64,000 bases of DNA from Ralstonia pickettii (GCF_016466415.2 NZ_CP066772.2:558001-622000), one strand, 5' to 3'; shown: positions 52,153 to 61,088, numbered from the stretch's first letter. The notes: generated from the sequence alone by a model not told the origin. Made by a program: numbers and translations.

Positions 52153-53130
52153 ATGGGGCGCAGGAGAAAGAAACAACCATCCACCAGCGACGTACTCCTG
52201 TCGCTGCCATGGTGGATGCTGGCGATTGGCGCGGGCGCCAGTTACCTGATTTTTCACAACATCCTTCCGGGCGCGTTTGCGGCCAACCCGATATTGAGCG
52301 GCGTCGGCATGCTGGCGCGCGGGCTGGCCTGGATGCCTGCGCTGCTGCTCGGCTTCTTTGCCGTGCTGTCGTACCTACGGGAGCGCAGCCGGCAGGCCGA
52401 TGCCCGGCTCGGCCCCCCGCGCACCGAACCGACTGGGCGATCCCGCCCGCCGAAGGCGCCGCCCCAGCCCGCCCGCAATGCAGCGGGCAGCAACACGCCC
52501 AACCCGCCTCTTCCGACTCGCAATACCCCCACGTCCGCACAAGCCGCCACGCCGGCAGAACCCGCCACGCCTCAAAGCTGGACGCTGGAGGCCATCCAGT
52601 CGCTTGAGTGGAAGCGGTTCGAGCTGCTGTGCGTGCAGTATTACGAGCAGATGGGCTTTACGGTGAAGACGGTGCCGCACGGCGCAGACGGCGGCATTGA
52701 CGCCACGCTGTACATGGCTGGCCAGAGCGCGCCCGTGGCGGTGGTCCAGTGCAAGGCGTGGTCCAAGCCCGTGAAGGTGGAGCAGGTGCGGGCGCTGGGC
52801 GGCTCCATGCTGGCGCACAAGGTCAAGCGGGGCGTGTTCTGGTCTTTGTCCGGTTATGTCGGCAACCCGGTGCAGGAGTTTTCAGAGCTTGCCGGCATCC
52901 AGCTATTGGACGGGCGGGCGGTGCTTGAGCGCATCCGCGCGCTGGCTGAAGACAAGCAAGCCAGGCTGCTGGCGAAGGTGTTTGAGGGGGATTACCGGAC
53001 GCCTTCGTGCCCAGCTTGTGGGGTGAAGCTGGTGGCGCGGAATGGGAAGGGTGGGGCGTTTTGGGGGTGTAGCAATTACCGGACGGGGTGTCGGTATACG
53101 TTGCAGATGGGGCACTTAAGGTCCGCGTGA
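52153..53130 (+). CDS. Membrane-anchored Mrr-like endonuclease with C-terminal zinc finger
   Basis: A 325-residue protein. Two hydrophobic segments at about 20-35 and 58-75 are followed by a Pro/Thr-rich linker (about 85-140). An Mrr/restriction-endonuclease-like domain sits at about 145-265. Its PD-(D/E)xK site is visible as E157 (WKRFELLC), D183 in GADGGIDATLY and QCK at 199-201. A topoisomerase-type C4 zinc finger closes the chain: C286, C289, C306 and C313. The gene matches its neighbours in base composition, so it is probably long resident. Such membrane Mrr proteins cut modified or foreign DNA or act in stress; the membrane anchor is the unusual part. Confidence 0.83.
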   Translation: MGRRRKKQPSTSDVLLSLPWWMLAIGAGASYLIFHNILPGAFAANPILSGVGMLARGLAWMPALLLGFFAVLSYLRERSRQADARLGPPRTEPTGRSRPPKAPPQPARNAAGSNTPNPPLPTRNTPTSAQAATPAEPATPQSWTLEAIQSLEWKRFELLCVQYYEQMGFTVKTVPHGADGGIDATLYMAGQSAPVAVVQCKAWSKPVKVEQVRALGGSMLAHKVKRGVFWSLSGYVGNPVQEFSELAGIQLLDGRAVLERIRALAEDKQARLLAKVFEGDYRTPSCPACGVKLVARNGKGGAFWGCSNYRTGCRYTLQMGHLRSA

Positions 53131-53210
53131 TTTCAATCGATCTTCAGTTGCGCTAATCGGAATATTTTGCGACTAAAAACGAGATCGAGATAAAACGTAT
53201 CGAAGCGGGG

Positions 53211-54863
53211 GTGACGGTGAGTAATCAGGTAGGCCATGGGGTCTCTTTTCGTTTTAAAAAAAACGCTGCGATAGGTGAGCCGGATGCAGAGAGCGATGGG
53301 AAATACCTTGCGGCATGCTTTGTTGATACAGGCGACTATGATGCGCTTGCGGATGTAGAGCAACCTCAGAGAATAATAGTGGGTAGAACAGGGGCGGGGA
53401 AAAGTGCGCTGATCTCATATCTAAGAACAGACAAGGATCACGTTATAGAAATTTCTCCCGAGGACTTGTCTTTGAACTATCTATGTAATTCTGACGTGAT
53501 ACCGAAACTGGAAGCTGCTGGAGTTCGGCTAGATATCTTTTACGGGTTGCTATGGAAGCACGTGCTAGCAGTAGAGCTGCTGCGAAGAAAATATCAACTA
53601 AACACTGAGGAACGAACATCAAGCTGGTTGAGCAATTTTCTTGAGAGACTAAGAGGGCGCGATCAAAGCAAGGAGCGCGCGTTTAGGTATTTAAAGGATT
53701 GGGGCGATAAATTTTGGCAGGAAACGGAATATAGAATAAAAGAGGTTACGGAAAAGCTTGAGTCTGACATTAAAGCCGAACTGGGCGCCAAGTTTGGTGT
53801 TTTCGACACTAAGGCCAGCGCGGGCGCGAAAATCAACGCAGAGCAGAAGATAGAGGCGGTGAATCATGCGCAGCGTGTTGTGAACAGTATTCAAGTCAAA
53901 GCTTTGTCTGATGTACTTCATTTGCTGGCTGATGAGGTCTTTAACGACGAACAGCAAGCGTATTATGTCGTCATAGATCGATTGGATGAAGGGTGGGTAG
54001 AGGACTCACTTCGATATAAGTTAATAAGAGCACTAATCGAGGCGATAAAAACATTCAGAAGCGTTCCGTCAGTGAAGATCGTTATAGCTTTGAGATATGA
54101 TTTAATCCAGAGTGTTTTCGATAAAACTAGGGACGGTGGATTCCAGGAGGAAAAATATCAGGCGTTGTTTTTGCATCTGCGGTGGACACCTGCAAATCTT
54201 GAGCAAATGCTGGATAAGAGAATATCTAAGCTGGTAAGTGAGCAATACACCACACGCCCAGTAAAGCTTAGAGAGTTGTTTCCGGACTCGATAGGGAAGG
54301 CTCGTTTTGTAGACTATTTGTTTAACAGAACTCTTTACCGTCCGAGAGATGCTATTGCTTTCGTAAATGAATGCCTTCGTAGGTCGGAAGGGCGAGGAGA
54401 AGTTACGGTTCAAACCGTTCGGGAGGCAGAGCAAGAGTATTCGAGGCAACGTCTTGCTTCTCTTATACATGAGTGGATAAATCACTATCCTAGATTGTCT
54501 GAATATTTTGAACTCTTGGAGAGAATGCCTGGCTCATTTAAATTCTCCTCCATCTCGAAAGATAAGTTGGAAGAGTTTGCCTTGAAGATGGCTGGTAATG
54601 GCGATAGTGAACGGGATCCTGTAGCGAAGGCAGCATGTGCAATGCTTAATGGGGGGTCTCCGCATCAAATGGTCGTTGTTTGGGCGAAGGCACTTTACAT
54701 GACTGGTGTCTTGGGAATAAAGGCAGACAGCTTCAACTCACCTTCGTGGGCATATGCTGATATGCAGATTCCTACCGATGGTCAAATAAAGCCATCTTCA
54801 ACGGCATACGTGCATCAAATGCTATGGGCTAGACTGGGTATTCGAGAACCGTCGAAATTTTAA
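53211..54863 (+). CDS. P-loop ATPase of the Sll1717-like/STAND-like type, low GC
   Basis: A 550-residue protein. An N-terminal segment is followed by Walker A GRTGAGKSALISYL (58-71) and Walker B QAYYVVIDRLDEGWVED (about 250-265). A possible sensor follows in KIVIALRYDLIQSVF. The second half is helical, with RFVDYLFNRTLYRPRDAIAFVNECLRRSEGRG resembling the lid of P-loop proteins annotated Sll1717-family. Several GTG start choices exist (53211, 53217). The gene is strikingly AT-rich, with AT-ending codons, against a GC-rich background, so it was probably acquired recently. Proteins of this type are often carried in defence islands; a defence role is inference from composition and context. Confidence 0.75.
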   Translation: MTVSNQVGHGVSFRFKKNAAIGEPDAESDGKYLAACFVDTGDYDALADVEQPQRIIVGRTGAGKSALISYLRTDKDHVIEISPEDLSLNYLCNSDVIPKLEAAGVRLDIFYGLLWKHVLAVELLRRKYQLNTEERTSSWLSNFLERLRGRDQSKERAFRYLKDWGDKFWQETEYRIKEVTEKLESDIKAELGAKFGVFDTKASAGAKINAEQKIEAVNHAQRVVNSIQVKALSDVLHLLADEVFNDEQQAYYVVIDRLDEGWVEDSLRYKLIRALIEAIKTFRSVPSVKIVIALRYDLIQSVFDKTRDGGFQEEKYQALFLHLRWTPANLEQMLDKRISKLVSEQYTTRPVKLRELFPDSIGKARFVDYLFNRTLYRPRDAIAFVNECLRRSEGRGEVTVQTVREAEQEYSRQRLASLIHEWINHYPRLSEYFELLERMPGSFKFSSISKDKLEEFALKMAGNGDSERDPVAKAACAMLNGGSPHQMVVVWAKALYMTGVLGIKADSFNSPSWAYADMQIPTDGQIKPSSTAYVHQMLWARLGIREPSKF

Positions 54864-55181
54864 AATGAAGTCGGCGCTTGCTTGACAAGTTACTCGATCA
54901 ACCGATGCGCGTGTGATGCACCAGCTTGCCGGGTGCATATTCAACCCGCTAAACTCCCACCCGCTGCGGCAACAACCGCAGCCGAGACTGCAATCTCGCA
55001 CGTCACTACCCGGAAGAAACTCAAGTTTCTACCGCTGTCGTCGTTCGCCTATACGGGCGGGCCTCGGCAGGGAGGGCCTTGGCCCTGCCGTCTTGGTAGT
55101 AACGTCGGTATTGCAGACCTTGTCGTGTGCCCGCCCACCCTCCCAGGTGGGTGGCTCCTCACTTAACCAGAGGGCAAGACA
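54864..55181. other. Hairpin-rich non-coding stretch, possible phage origin or regulatory region
   Basis: Five inverted repeats lie within about 190 bp of this gap. They are GCTGCGG/CCGCAGC (54963-54982), CGAGA/TCTCG (54983-54998), AGAAACT/AGTTTCT (55015-55030), GGCAGGG/CCCTGCC (55066-55089) and CCACCC/GGGTGG (55135-55154). Such dense structure just upstream of tiny overlapping genes is typical of single-stranded phage intergenic regions. No replication gene is visible to confirm it. Confidence 0.5.
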
Positions 55182-55292
55182 ATGGATCAACCGACCCAAG
55201 CTGTACCCATCCCCATCCCACGCGGGCATCGCCCCGCAAACTGTCAGTTCACCAGCATTACGCGGCGGCCTCCGCCCGGAGGTGCCCGATGA
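55182..55292 (+). CDS. Very small open frame overlapping the next gene
   Basis: A 36-codon frame, MDQPTQAVPIPIPRGHRPANC onward, Pro/Arg-rich. AGAGGG lies about 10 nt before the ATG. Its stop overlaps the next start as ATGA, which suggests it is a real leader or small phage-type gene coupled to the following one. No family recognised. Confidence 0.4.
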   Translation: MDQPTQAVPIPIPRGHRPANCQFTSITRRPPPGGAR

Positions 55293-55567
55293 ACGTCGAT
55301 GACAATCTCCTGTACGCACAGGGCGCCTTGGCCGCCAAGGAGTACCTGCACAAGGCGCGGATGGATATGAAGATGCACCGCAAGTTCGAGCCACAGACGT
55401 TGCGCTGTCATAAGCAGGTCTACGTCAAGGACAAGGCACTTGAATTCCAGGCCGGGTTTATGGACGCGATCGGGGCGTTCATTCTTAGCTCGCTGGATGG
55501 CGTGACGGTGGATCTGTTCCGGTGGGATGTTCTGCACGTGCTGGCGCGTGCGAATAAGCAGAAATAA
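55290..55567 (+). CDS. Hypothetical 92-residue protein
   Basis: A small soluble protein with no recognised family. It opens MNVDDNLLYAQGALAAKEYL and continues HKARMDMKMHRKFEPQTLRCHKQVYVKDKALEFQAGFMDAIGAFILSSLDGVTVDLFRWDVLHVLARAN. The composition is protein-like, with a Met/His/Lys-rich helix. The ATG overlaps the upstream small frame by 4 bp, and the start has GGAGG about 8 nt upstream. The setting after a hairpin-rich region suggests a phage remnant. Confidence 0.6.
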
Positions 55568-55905
55568 AAGAAAAACAGCAGCAAAGCGACCCCGGGACGG
55601 CGGGGGCGCCAGGCCAGGGCACAATGCCCAGCCCCCTATGTACCCAGCCCAACGGGCTACGCACGACACTCAAAGGCCCGACCGCCACGGTCCGAGGCCC
55701 ATACGCCGAGCGCCAACACCGGAGCGCCGCTCGCAGACATTCAAATTTTCGAGTTCAAACACTCGCGCGCGAGTGCGGGGAGACGCGTGCCTACCTGAAA
55801 CAGTCGAGCGCCGGGGGCAGAGGGGCGTATCAGTATTTCCGTGTTCGCGCGCAGGCGTGCATTCGGCGCCTTTCGTCACCACCCCTGCACCCAGTCGTGG
55901 CCCGC
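55568..55905. repeat. Gap with degenerate repeated words (second locus)
   Basis: No gene is recognised in these 338 bp, although open frames cross it. It holds CAGACATT at 55734-55741 and TCAAACACTCG at 55755-55765, the same ordered pair found in inverted orientation at 7889-7919. An immediately following CGCGCGCGAG tract is palindromic. This supports a dispersed, ageing repeat family. Confidence 0.4.
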
Positions 55906-56261
55906 CTACCGGCTGCGTTGATAAATCGTTGCCAGTTCCGTGCGGTTTCGTGCCCCCATGCGCACGAGCAGTTGGCGCATGTGGCTTTTGACGGTTTCGA
56001 CGCTGATGTGCCGTTCCGCAATCTGGGAGTTCGACCGGCCGCACCCCATCTTCTGACGACATCCAGCTGTCGCCGCGCCAGGTTGGCGACCAGATCGCCT
56101 TCCTGGGCAGCGATGGGGGCCATCCATCGTTCAACGGCCGCATCCAGGGCTTCCGCGTTCAAGCTGGCGCATTGAGTGCTGTGGAGTTTGCGGCGCTGGC
56201 CCGGTGAGGTGATGCGGCATTGCTCGGCACTGGTCGCGACCACAGCTGGGGCAACTCGCAA
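55906..56261 (-). pseudogene. LuxR-type regulator remnant, frameshifted
   Basis: One frame carries the lead-in to a LuxR DNA-binding domain, LVANLARRQLDVVRRWGAAGR, then loses sense. Another frame carries the rest: GRSNSQIAERHISVETVKSHMRQLLVRMGARNRTELATIYQ, ending at 55906. The frames meet in GCGGCCGGTCGAAC near 56035, where a one-base change restores the typical AAGRSNSQIAER. The N-terminal domain of a full regulator is also absent, cut off before the FUSC gene. The remnant is therefore broken twice. Confidence 0.8.
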
Positions 56262-56289
56262 GGGGCGCGCCTAGCCGGGCGCCCCTGCT

Positions 56290-57360
56290 TCACCCGATAT
56301 TCCACTGCGGCGCAATCGCCAGCAGTTGCTGACGGAGGTTTTCGATCTCGTTGGCAAAACCTTCGGCCAGCGCGCTTTCCACCGTGGGCGTGCCGTAGGC
56401 GTGGCGTACCTCGGCGGAGTCGGCTGCGCGGGGTCGTGCCAGACGCGCCAACGTGCCAAACCGCAACGCGCGCGACATGCCGATCAACGTGTCGCGAGTG
56501 CGCCGGGCGCCTTCGCCGGGCAGGGCACCTGCAGGCGGCGCACCCAACGTCCCGCGCGTTGCATTGAGCAGTTCCAGCGTGCTGATGCAGATGCGCAGGC
56601 TGCGCTGGATGTCTTCCAGCCGCTCCAGGGGCACGTCAATCTCTTTGGACACCGATGGCATGAGCGAGCGCAATTGCACCAGCAGCGTATTGAGCTTAGC
56701 GAGGTGCTTGCTGCGCTCGCTCGAGGCTTCACCGGGCTGGCCGAGGCCGGCAACCGCCCGGGCGCATTCGCGCAACGCTTCGGCCAGCCGGTAGCGCCAC
56801 GAGTAGGTGGCATACAGCGGCAGCGCAAACGAGAACAGCAGCGCAATCGCAATCCCTACCAGCACGTTGAGCGTGCGCCAGGCGCCGTCGAGCAGGTTGT
56901 TGTCACCATGGCCGACCACGATGACGAGCGTGATGGCGGCCAGCAGCGCGATATAGCCGCCCTTGCCGATTGCGTGATACGCGCAGACGCCGCACGCGAT
57001 GGCCGTGAGTGCGTATGTGAGCGGCAGATGCCCAAGCCACGTCTGCTGGACGATGAGCAGCAGACCCGCGACGGCGCCGATGAGGGTGCCCCACGCGCGC
57101 TCTGCCGCGCGCTTGCGGATGTTGCCGTGGTGCTGCAGGCCGGCAATGACGATCAGCAGCGAGATGGTGGCCCACTCCCCATGCGGCCAGCCCAAGCCCG
57201 ACGTGACGGCAATGGAGAGCAGCACGCCCAGGCCGACGCGCGTGCCATGGATGTACCGCGCATGCCGATAGCGCCGGTGCGGATCGCGCACGAGGCGGAG
57301 CAGCGAAAGAAAGGGTGCAGGCAGTTTCACGGTGCGGGGCGCACGAATGGAAATCGACAT
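56290..57360 (-). CDS. FUSC-family membrane protein (aromatic/fusaric-acid efflux-like)
   Basis: A 356-residue protein with an N-terminal block of about six membrane helices (about 40-185). These include HGTRVGLGVLLSIAVTSGLGWP, ATISLLIVIAGLQHHGNIRKRAAERAWGTLIGA and LLAAITLVIVVGHGDNNLL. A long soluble helical part follows (SSERSKHLAKLNTLLVQLRSLMPSVSKEIDVPLERLEDIQ). The GxGxxxxRxxER-like pattern in the first block is the FUSC signature. Family members export aromatic acids, often with a small periplasmic adaptor, none of which is nearby. The start at 57360 is preferred over the longer frame. Confidence 0.82.
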   Translation of the reverse strand: MSISIRAPRTVKLPAPFLSLLRLVRDPHRRYRHARYIHGTRVGLGVLLSIAVTSGLGWPHGEWATISLLIVIAGLQHHGNIRKRAAERAWGTLIGAVAGLLLIVQQTWLGHLPLTYALTAIACGVCAYHAIGKGGYIALLAAITLVIVVGHGDNNLLDGAWRTLNVLVGIAIALLFSFALPLYATYSWRYRLAEALRECARAVAGLGQPGEASSERSKHLAKLNTLLVQLRSLMPSVSKEIDVPLERLEDIQRSLRICISTLELLNATRGTLGAPPAGALPGEGARRTRDTLIGMSRALRFGTLARLARPRAADSAEVRHAYGTPTVESALAEGFANEIENLRQQLLAIAPQWNIG

Positions 57361-57645
57361 AAGCAAGATCGTTGCAGATTCTGGGGCGTGCCGTACACAG
57401 GATGGGCGCCAAGTTGGGGCCGATGCCTTGCCGCGGTGCGTTTTGGAGGCAACCGGCACGGCAAGACCTCGGGTTTCCCCTAGGTATTGCACAAAGCTTG
57501 CCATGGGCCGGTGACCATTTTGCGTATTGCGCAAAATGGCGCTTAAGTGCGTGCCGAGTCATGTCGATTAGGATTCGTAGCTCCAAAGGCAACACTTCGG
57601 GCTGCCCCGGGATTTGCCGATCCACCTCGAACAAGATCGAGTCCT

Positions 57646-59817
57646 ATGACGACGCAGGCGCTATCGCCCTGGCTGAGGTTGTTGAGCGCCGCTGAGCGCT
57701 TCGACCGCGGGCCGTATTTCATTGCCATTCGGCGCGGGCTGGCGCTCTCGTTGCCGCTCATCATGGTGGGCGCGGTTGCGCTGCTGTTGCGCAACCCGCC
57801 CACCGCCGGCATGCGCTACCTGCTGCTGGAGGCCTTTGGCACGCGGCTGGATGCCTTTTGCGACAGCGTGCTGGCCGGCACGATCGGCATCGGCTCGCTG
57901 GTCGCGCTGTTCGGGTTTGCCGATGTGTTGGCGCAGTTGCACAACCAGCGCGCCGGGCACCGCGTGGTCAACCCCACCGTGGCGGCCGTGGTGGTGGTGT
58001 CGTGCTTCTTTACGCTCATCGCGCCGGCTGCGAACGCATCGTTGATGGCGTGGCTCTCGCTGGGGCAGGGGCTGTTTGGCGCGTTGGTGGTGGCGTCACT
58101 GGGCGGCACGCTGTTTCTCAAGCTGTGCAGCATCCGGCGTTTGCGCATTCCGTCTCACCATTTGAGCAACGATCTGCTGGTGGGCGATGTGCTGTCGGTT
58201 GTGCCGGCCGGCATGCTGACGATCCTGACGTTTGCCCTGCTCAAAGCCGGCATGGCGTGGGCGGGCTGGCTGCACTTCATGGCGATAGTCGACCCGCTGC
58301 TGGCGTGGCCGTATTCGGCAGTCTCCAATAGCCTGCTGTTTGGCTTGGGCTATGAGACGGCGGCGCAGGTGCTCTGGCTGTTCGGCATCCACGGGCCGAA
58401 CGCGCTGTACACGGTGCACCAGCACATCCTGGAGCCCGCCGCGCAGGCCAATGCGGCGGCGGTTGCCAGTGGTGGCCAGCCGCCGTTCATCTTTACCTAT
58501 CACTTCTTCGCGGTGTTCGCGCGCATGGGCGGCTCAGGCGGCACACTCAGCCTGATCCTGGCGCTGCTCATCTCCAGGCGCATGCAACGCGGCCGCAAGA
58601 TGGCGCTGGTCGTCATGCTGCCGGCATTGTTCAACGTGAACGAGCCGCTGCTCTTCGGGCTGCCGCTGGTGCTCAACCCGGTCTATGCGATTCCGTTCCT
58701 GCTCACGCCGGTGGTGCAGATCCTGATCGCCTATGCGGCCACCGTTGCCGACCTGATGCCCAAGACCAGCTACCCCGTGGCGTGGACCACGCCGGCGCTG
58801 TTCAGCGGCTATGCGACTACGGGCTCGGTGTGGGGCGCGGTGGTCCAGCTCATCGGCCTGGTGGTGGGGGCGGCGATCTACCTGCCGTTTGTCCGCATGG
58901 CAGATGTTCTGTCCGCACGGCGCAGTCAGGATGTGCTTGCGTCTTTGCTGCAGATTGCCGAGTCGACCGAGGTGAGCCTGAAGGGCCGGCGCTGTCTGGA
59001 CCTGCCCGGCGACGAAGGCCGCATGGCGGTGGCGCTGGCCAGCGATCTCGAAAGCGCCATCAAGAAAGACGGGCAGATCTTCCTGGAGTTTCAGCCGCAG
59101 GTGGATTGCTCCACCGGGCGCGTGTTCGGCGCCGAGGCGCTGCTGCGCTGGCAGCATCCGGTGCTGGGGCGCGTGGCCCCGCCGATCGTTGTGGCGCTGG
59201 CTGATGACATTGGCCAGATCGATCAGTTGGGCCTGCGGATTCTGTCGCTTGCGTGTCAGCAGCGCGCGGCCTGGCGCGGTGTCTTGCCGGACGATTTCGT
59301 GGTCGCCGTGAACCTGTCACCTCGGCAGTTGCTGGACTGCAGGCTGTACCGGAACGTGCTCGACATCCTGCGTCGCGAAGGGCTGTCGCCCACCCAGCTT
59401 GAACTGGAGATCACTGAATCGACGATGCTGCTGCCGGATATCACCGCCATCGGCAACCTGAAGCAGCTGCGCGAGGCCGGCGTGAAAGTCGCGCTCGACG
59501 ATTTCGGGATGGGCCATACGTCGCTGCACTACCTGCGCGAGCTGCCGCTGGACACCGTAAAGATCGACCGCTCGCTGGCCGACGTGAGCGCGGGCAGCGT
59601 CAACGAACACATTGTGCGCAGCATTGCCAGCCTGAGCCGCACGCTGAACCTGTCGACGGTGGTGGAAGGGGTGGAGACGGCGCAGCAGCTCCAGCGCCTG
59701 TCGGCCCTGGGCTGTGACCGGTTTCAGGGGTATTTCTTCAGCCGCCCGCTGGCGCCGAGCGTTTGTCAGCAGTTTGTGCTGGATGCCAACCTGCGGCCGT
59801 TGGTGCACGCGCTTTGA
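57646..59817 (+). CDS. PTS EIIC-like membrane domain fused to an EAL phosphodiesterase
   Basis: A 723-residue fusion. The first 420 residues are a polytopic membrane domain of the PTS EIIC (cellobiose/CelB-like) type. Markers are RGLALSLPLIMVGAVALLL, VNPTVAAVVVVSCFFTLIAP, WLFGIHGPNALYTVHQHILEPAAQAN, FTYHFFAVFARMGGSGGTLSL and FNVNEPLLFGLPLVLNPVYAIPFLLTPV. The C-terminal EAL domain (about 475-715) has the full active-site set: EALLRWQHP, VNLSPRQL, ELEITES, ALDDFGMGH, DTVKIDRSL, VVEGVET and QGYFF. No EIIA or EIIB domain, PTS genes or sugar enzymes are near. The likely role is a c-di-GMP phosphodiesterase controlled by membrane-bound substrate sensing. Confidence 0.9.
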   Translation: MTTQALSPWLRLLSAAERFDRGPYFIAIRRGLALSLPLIMVGAVALLLRNPPTAGMRYLLLEAFGTRLDAFCDSVLAGTIGIGSLVALFGFADVLAQLHNQRAGHRVVNPTVAAVVVVSCFFTLIAPAANASLMAWLSLGQGLFGALVVASLGGTLFLKLCSIRRLRIPSHHLSNDLLVGDVLSVVPAGMLTILTFALLKAGMAWAGWLHFMAIVDPLLAWPYSAVSNSLLFGLGYETAAQVLWLFGIHGPNALYTVHQHILEPAAQANAAAVASGGQPPFIFTYHFFAVFARMGGSGGTLSLILALLISRRMQRGRKMALVVMLPALFNVNEPLLFGLPLVLNPVYAIPFLLTPVVQILIAYAATVADLMPKTSYPVAWTTPALFSGYATTGSVWGAVVQLIGLVVGAAIYLPFVRMADVLSARRSQDVLASLLQIAESTEVSLKGRRCLDLPGDEGRMAVALASDLESAIKKDGQIFLEFQPQVDCSTGRVFGAEALLRWQHPVLGRVAPPIVVALADDIGQIDQLGLRILSLACQQRAAWRGVLPDDFVVAVNLSPRQLLDCRLYRNVLDILRREGLSPTQLELEITESTMLLPDITAIGNLKQLREAGVKVALDDFGMGHTSLHYLRELPLDTVKIDRSLADVSAGSVNEHIVRSIASLSRTLNLSTVVEGVETAQQLQRLSALGCDRFQGYFFSRPLAPSVCQQFVLDANLRPLVHAL

Positions 59818-59832
59818 GAGCGCGTGCGTGGC

Positions 59833-60507
59833 TTAACGGTATTTGCCCACAAAGCTCTCGCAACGACGGACGCGGCCAACCTTCGCAGCCCATCGATAGA
59901 GGCCTTCCACCAGGCTCTTGTTGACCGTGACGGGTTGACCGTTGATCTGCCCGAGCACTTCCGATTGATTCTGGTAGGGCTTCTCGAACAGCAGCTTCAT
60001 CTCGCTGCCGCCGCCCAGCGCCAGGTAGACGGCTTCGCGCGGCTCGAACTGCAGTGCGAACGAGTTGCTGCGCACGCTGGCGCTTTCCACGGACTCGGCA
60101 AAGTTGGCGATGAGCGCGGCGTCTTCGGTGCTGTATTCGCATCCGGCGTCTTTCAGTTGCGCTTCGTCCACGGCCTTGAGCGACGCCATGGCGGGGTCCA
60201 TCAGATACAACGTGATCGTGCGCGCCTTGCGCATCCGCGCGCTCAGCCCTTCGGCCGTCCAATAGCTTTGTTCGACCTTGACGACGGGCTCCGCCCTTGG
60301 GGCGGGCTCGGAGCTGGACGCTTGCGCTTGCGGTGCTTCCGGCATGGGTGCTTCCGCTTGCAGTGTGCCCGCTTGAAGGACTTCCGCCTGGAGCGCTTCG
60401 GTTTGGGGCGCGTCTGTCAGGGGCGCTTCCATTGAGATTTGTCCGAAGGCCACTTGGCTCATGCTGCAAGCACAGGCCAAGACCACAGAGATGATCTTTT
60501 TCGACAA
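59833..60507 (-). CDS. Periplasmic protein with Ala/Glu/Pro repeats
   Basis: A 224-residue exported protein. The signal peptide is MSKKIISVVLACACSMSQVAFG. A low-complexity segment of about 45 residues follows with repeats such as EAPLTDAPQTEALQAEVLQAG and AEAPMPEAPQAQ. A folded-looking domain with TITLYLMDPAMASLKAVDEAQLKDAGCEYSTED and FALQFEPREAVYLALGGGSEMKLLF follows; its two cysteines could form a disulfide. It converges with the EIIC-EAL gene by 15 bp. No family recognised. Confidence 0.6.
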   Translation of the reverse strand: MSKKIISVVLACACSMSQVAFGQISMEAPLTDAPQTEALQAEVLQAGTLQAEAPMPEAPQAQASSSEPAPRAEPVVKVEQSYWTAEGLSARMRKARTITLYLMDPAMASLKAVDEAQLKDAGCEYSTEDAALIANFAESVESASVRSNSFALQFEPREAVYLALGGGSEMKLLFEKPYQNQSEVLGQINGQPVTVNKSLVEGLYRWAAKVGRVRRCESFVGKYR

Positions 60508-60737
60508 CTCCTACCCCTTTGAAACGTGCGTTGTTGTGTTGCGTTGCATTGCGTTCTGGATGTTAAGCCGAAGAGATGACGGAACAGCTTGGCTTGCCTG
60601 TGACGGCACAAGCGGTGCTGGGCAACCGCTGCGTGAATGATGTCGTGGACTGCAGTGCAGGCATGCCATTGACGGATCGCACACGGTGCCTGCGGTTCTT
60701 ATGCTTTCGAGCCACGCATCCAATGTCACCCGCATCG

Positions 60738-61088
60738 CTATGCCAAGTGTTGCATAAAGAAGACCGAGATTTTCTCATCCCGAAGCATTGTGGCTTTGGC
60801 CGACAGCATTTGCCCTGCTTCCGGAAAGAGGAGCTGCTCTGCCGTTTTTCCTCTGGCTGCATATCGTTCGGACAGCCGCTTGCTCATCTTCGATGACCAT
60901 GTTGTGTCTTTCTCGCCAGCGCTGATCAGGAGCGGACCGGGATAATCATCGATTGCAATGGGCTGGGACGGCATGAGTGCTTCTGAACTGCCTTCCCAAG
61001 TCCATGCTCGCCGCGCAGGGTCCCACGCCTGCCAGCCCGGGTCGCCGGGGTCTCTCCACTCGCGGGCGTCGAACGCGCCGCATATCAC
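60738..61088 (-). pseudogene. C-terminal remnant of an acyl-CoA thioesterase/BAAT-like hydrolase
   Basis: The 116-codon frame keeps the last third of an alpha/beta hydrolase of the BAAT_C type. It includes IAIDDYPGPLLISAGEKDTTWSSKMSKRLSERY and the terminal LLFPEAGQMLSAKA. The nucleophile elbow and N-terminal half are missing. The 5' end abuts, within a few bases, the 5'-truncated antitoxin gene on the other strand. Confidence 0.65.
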
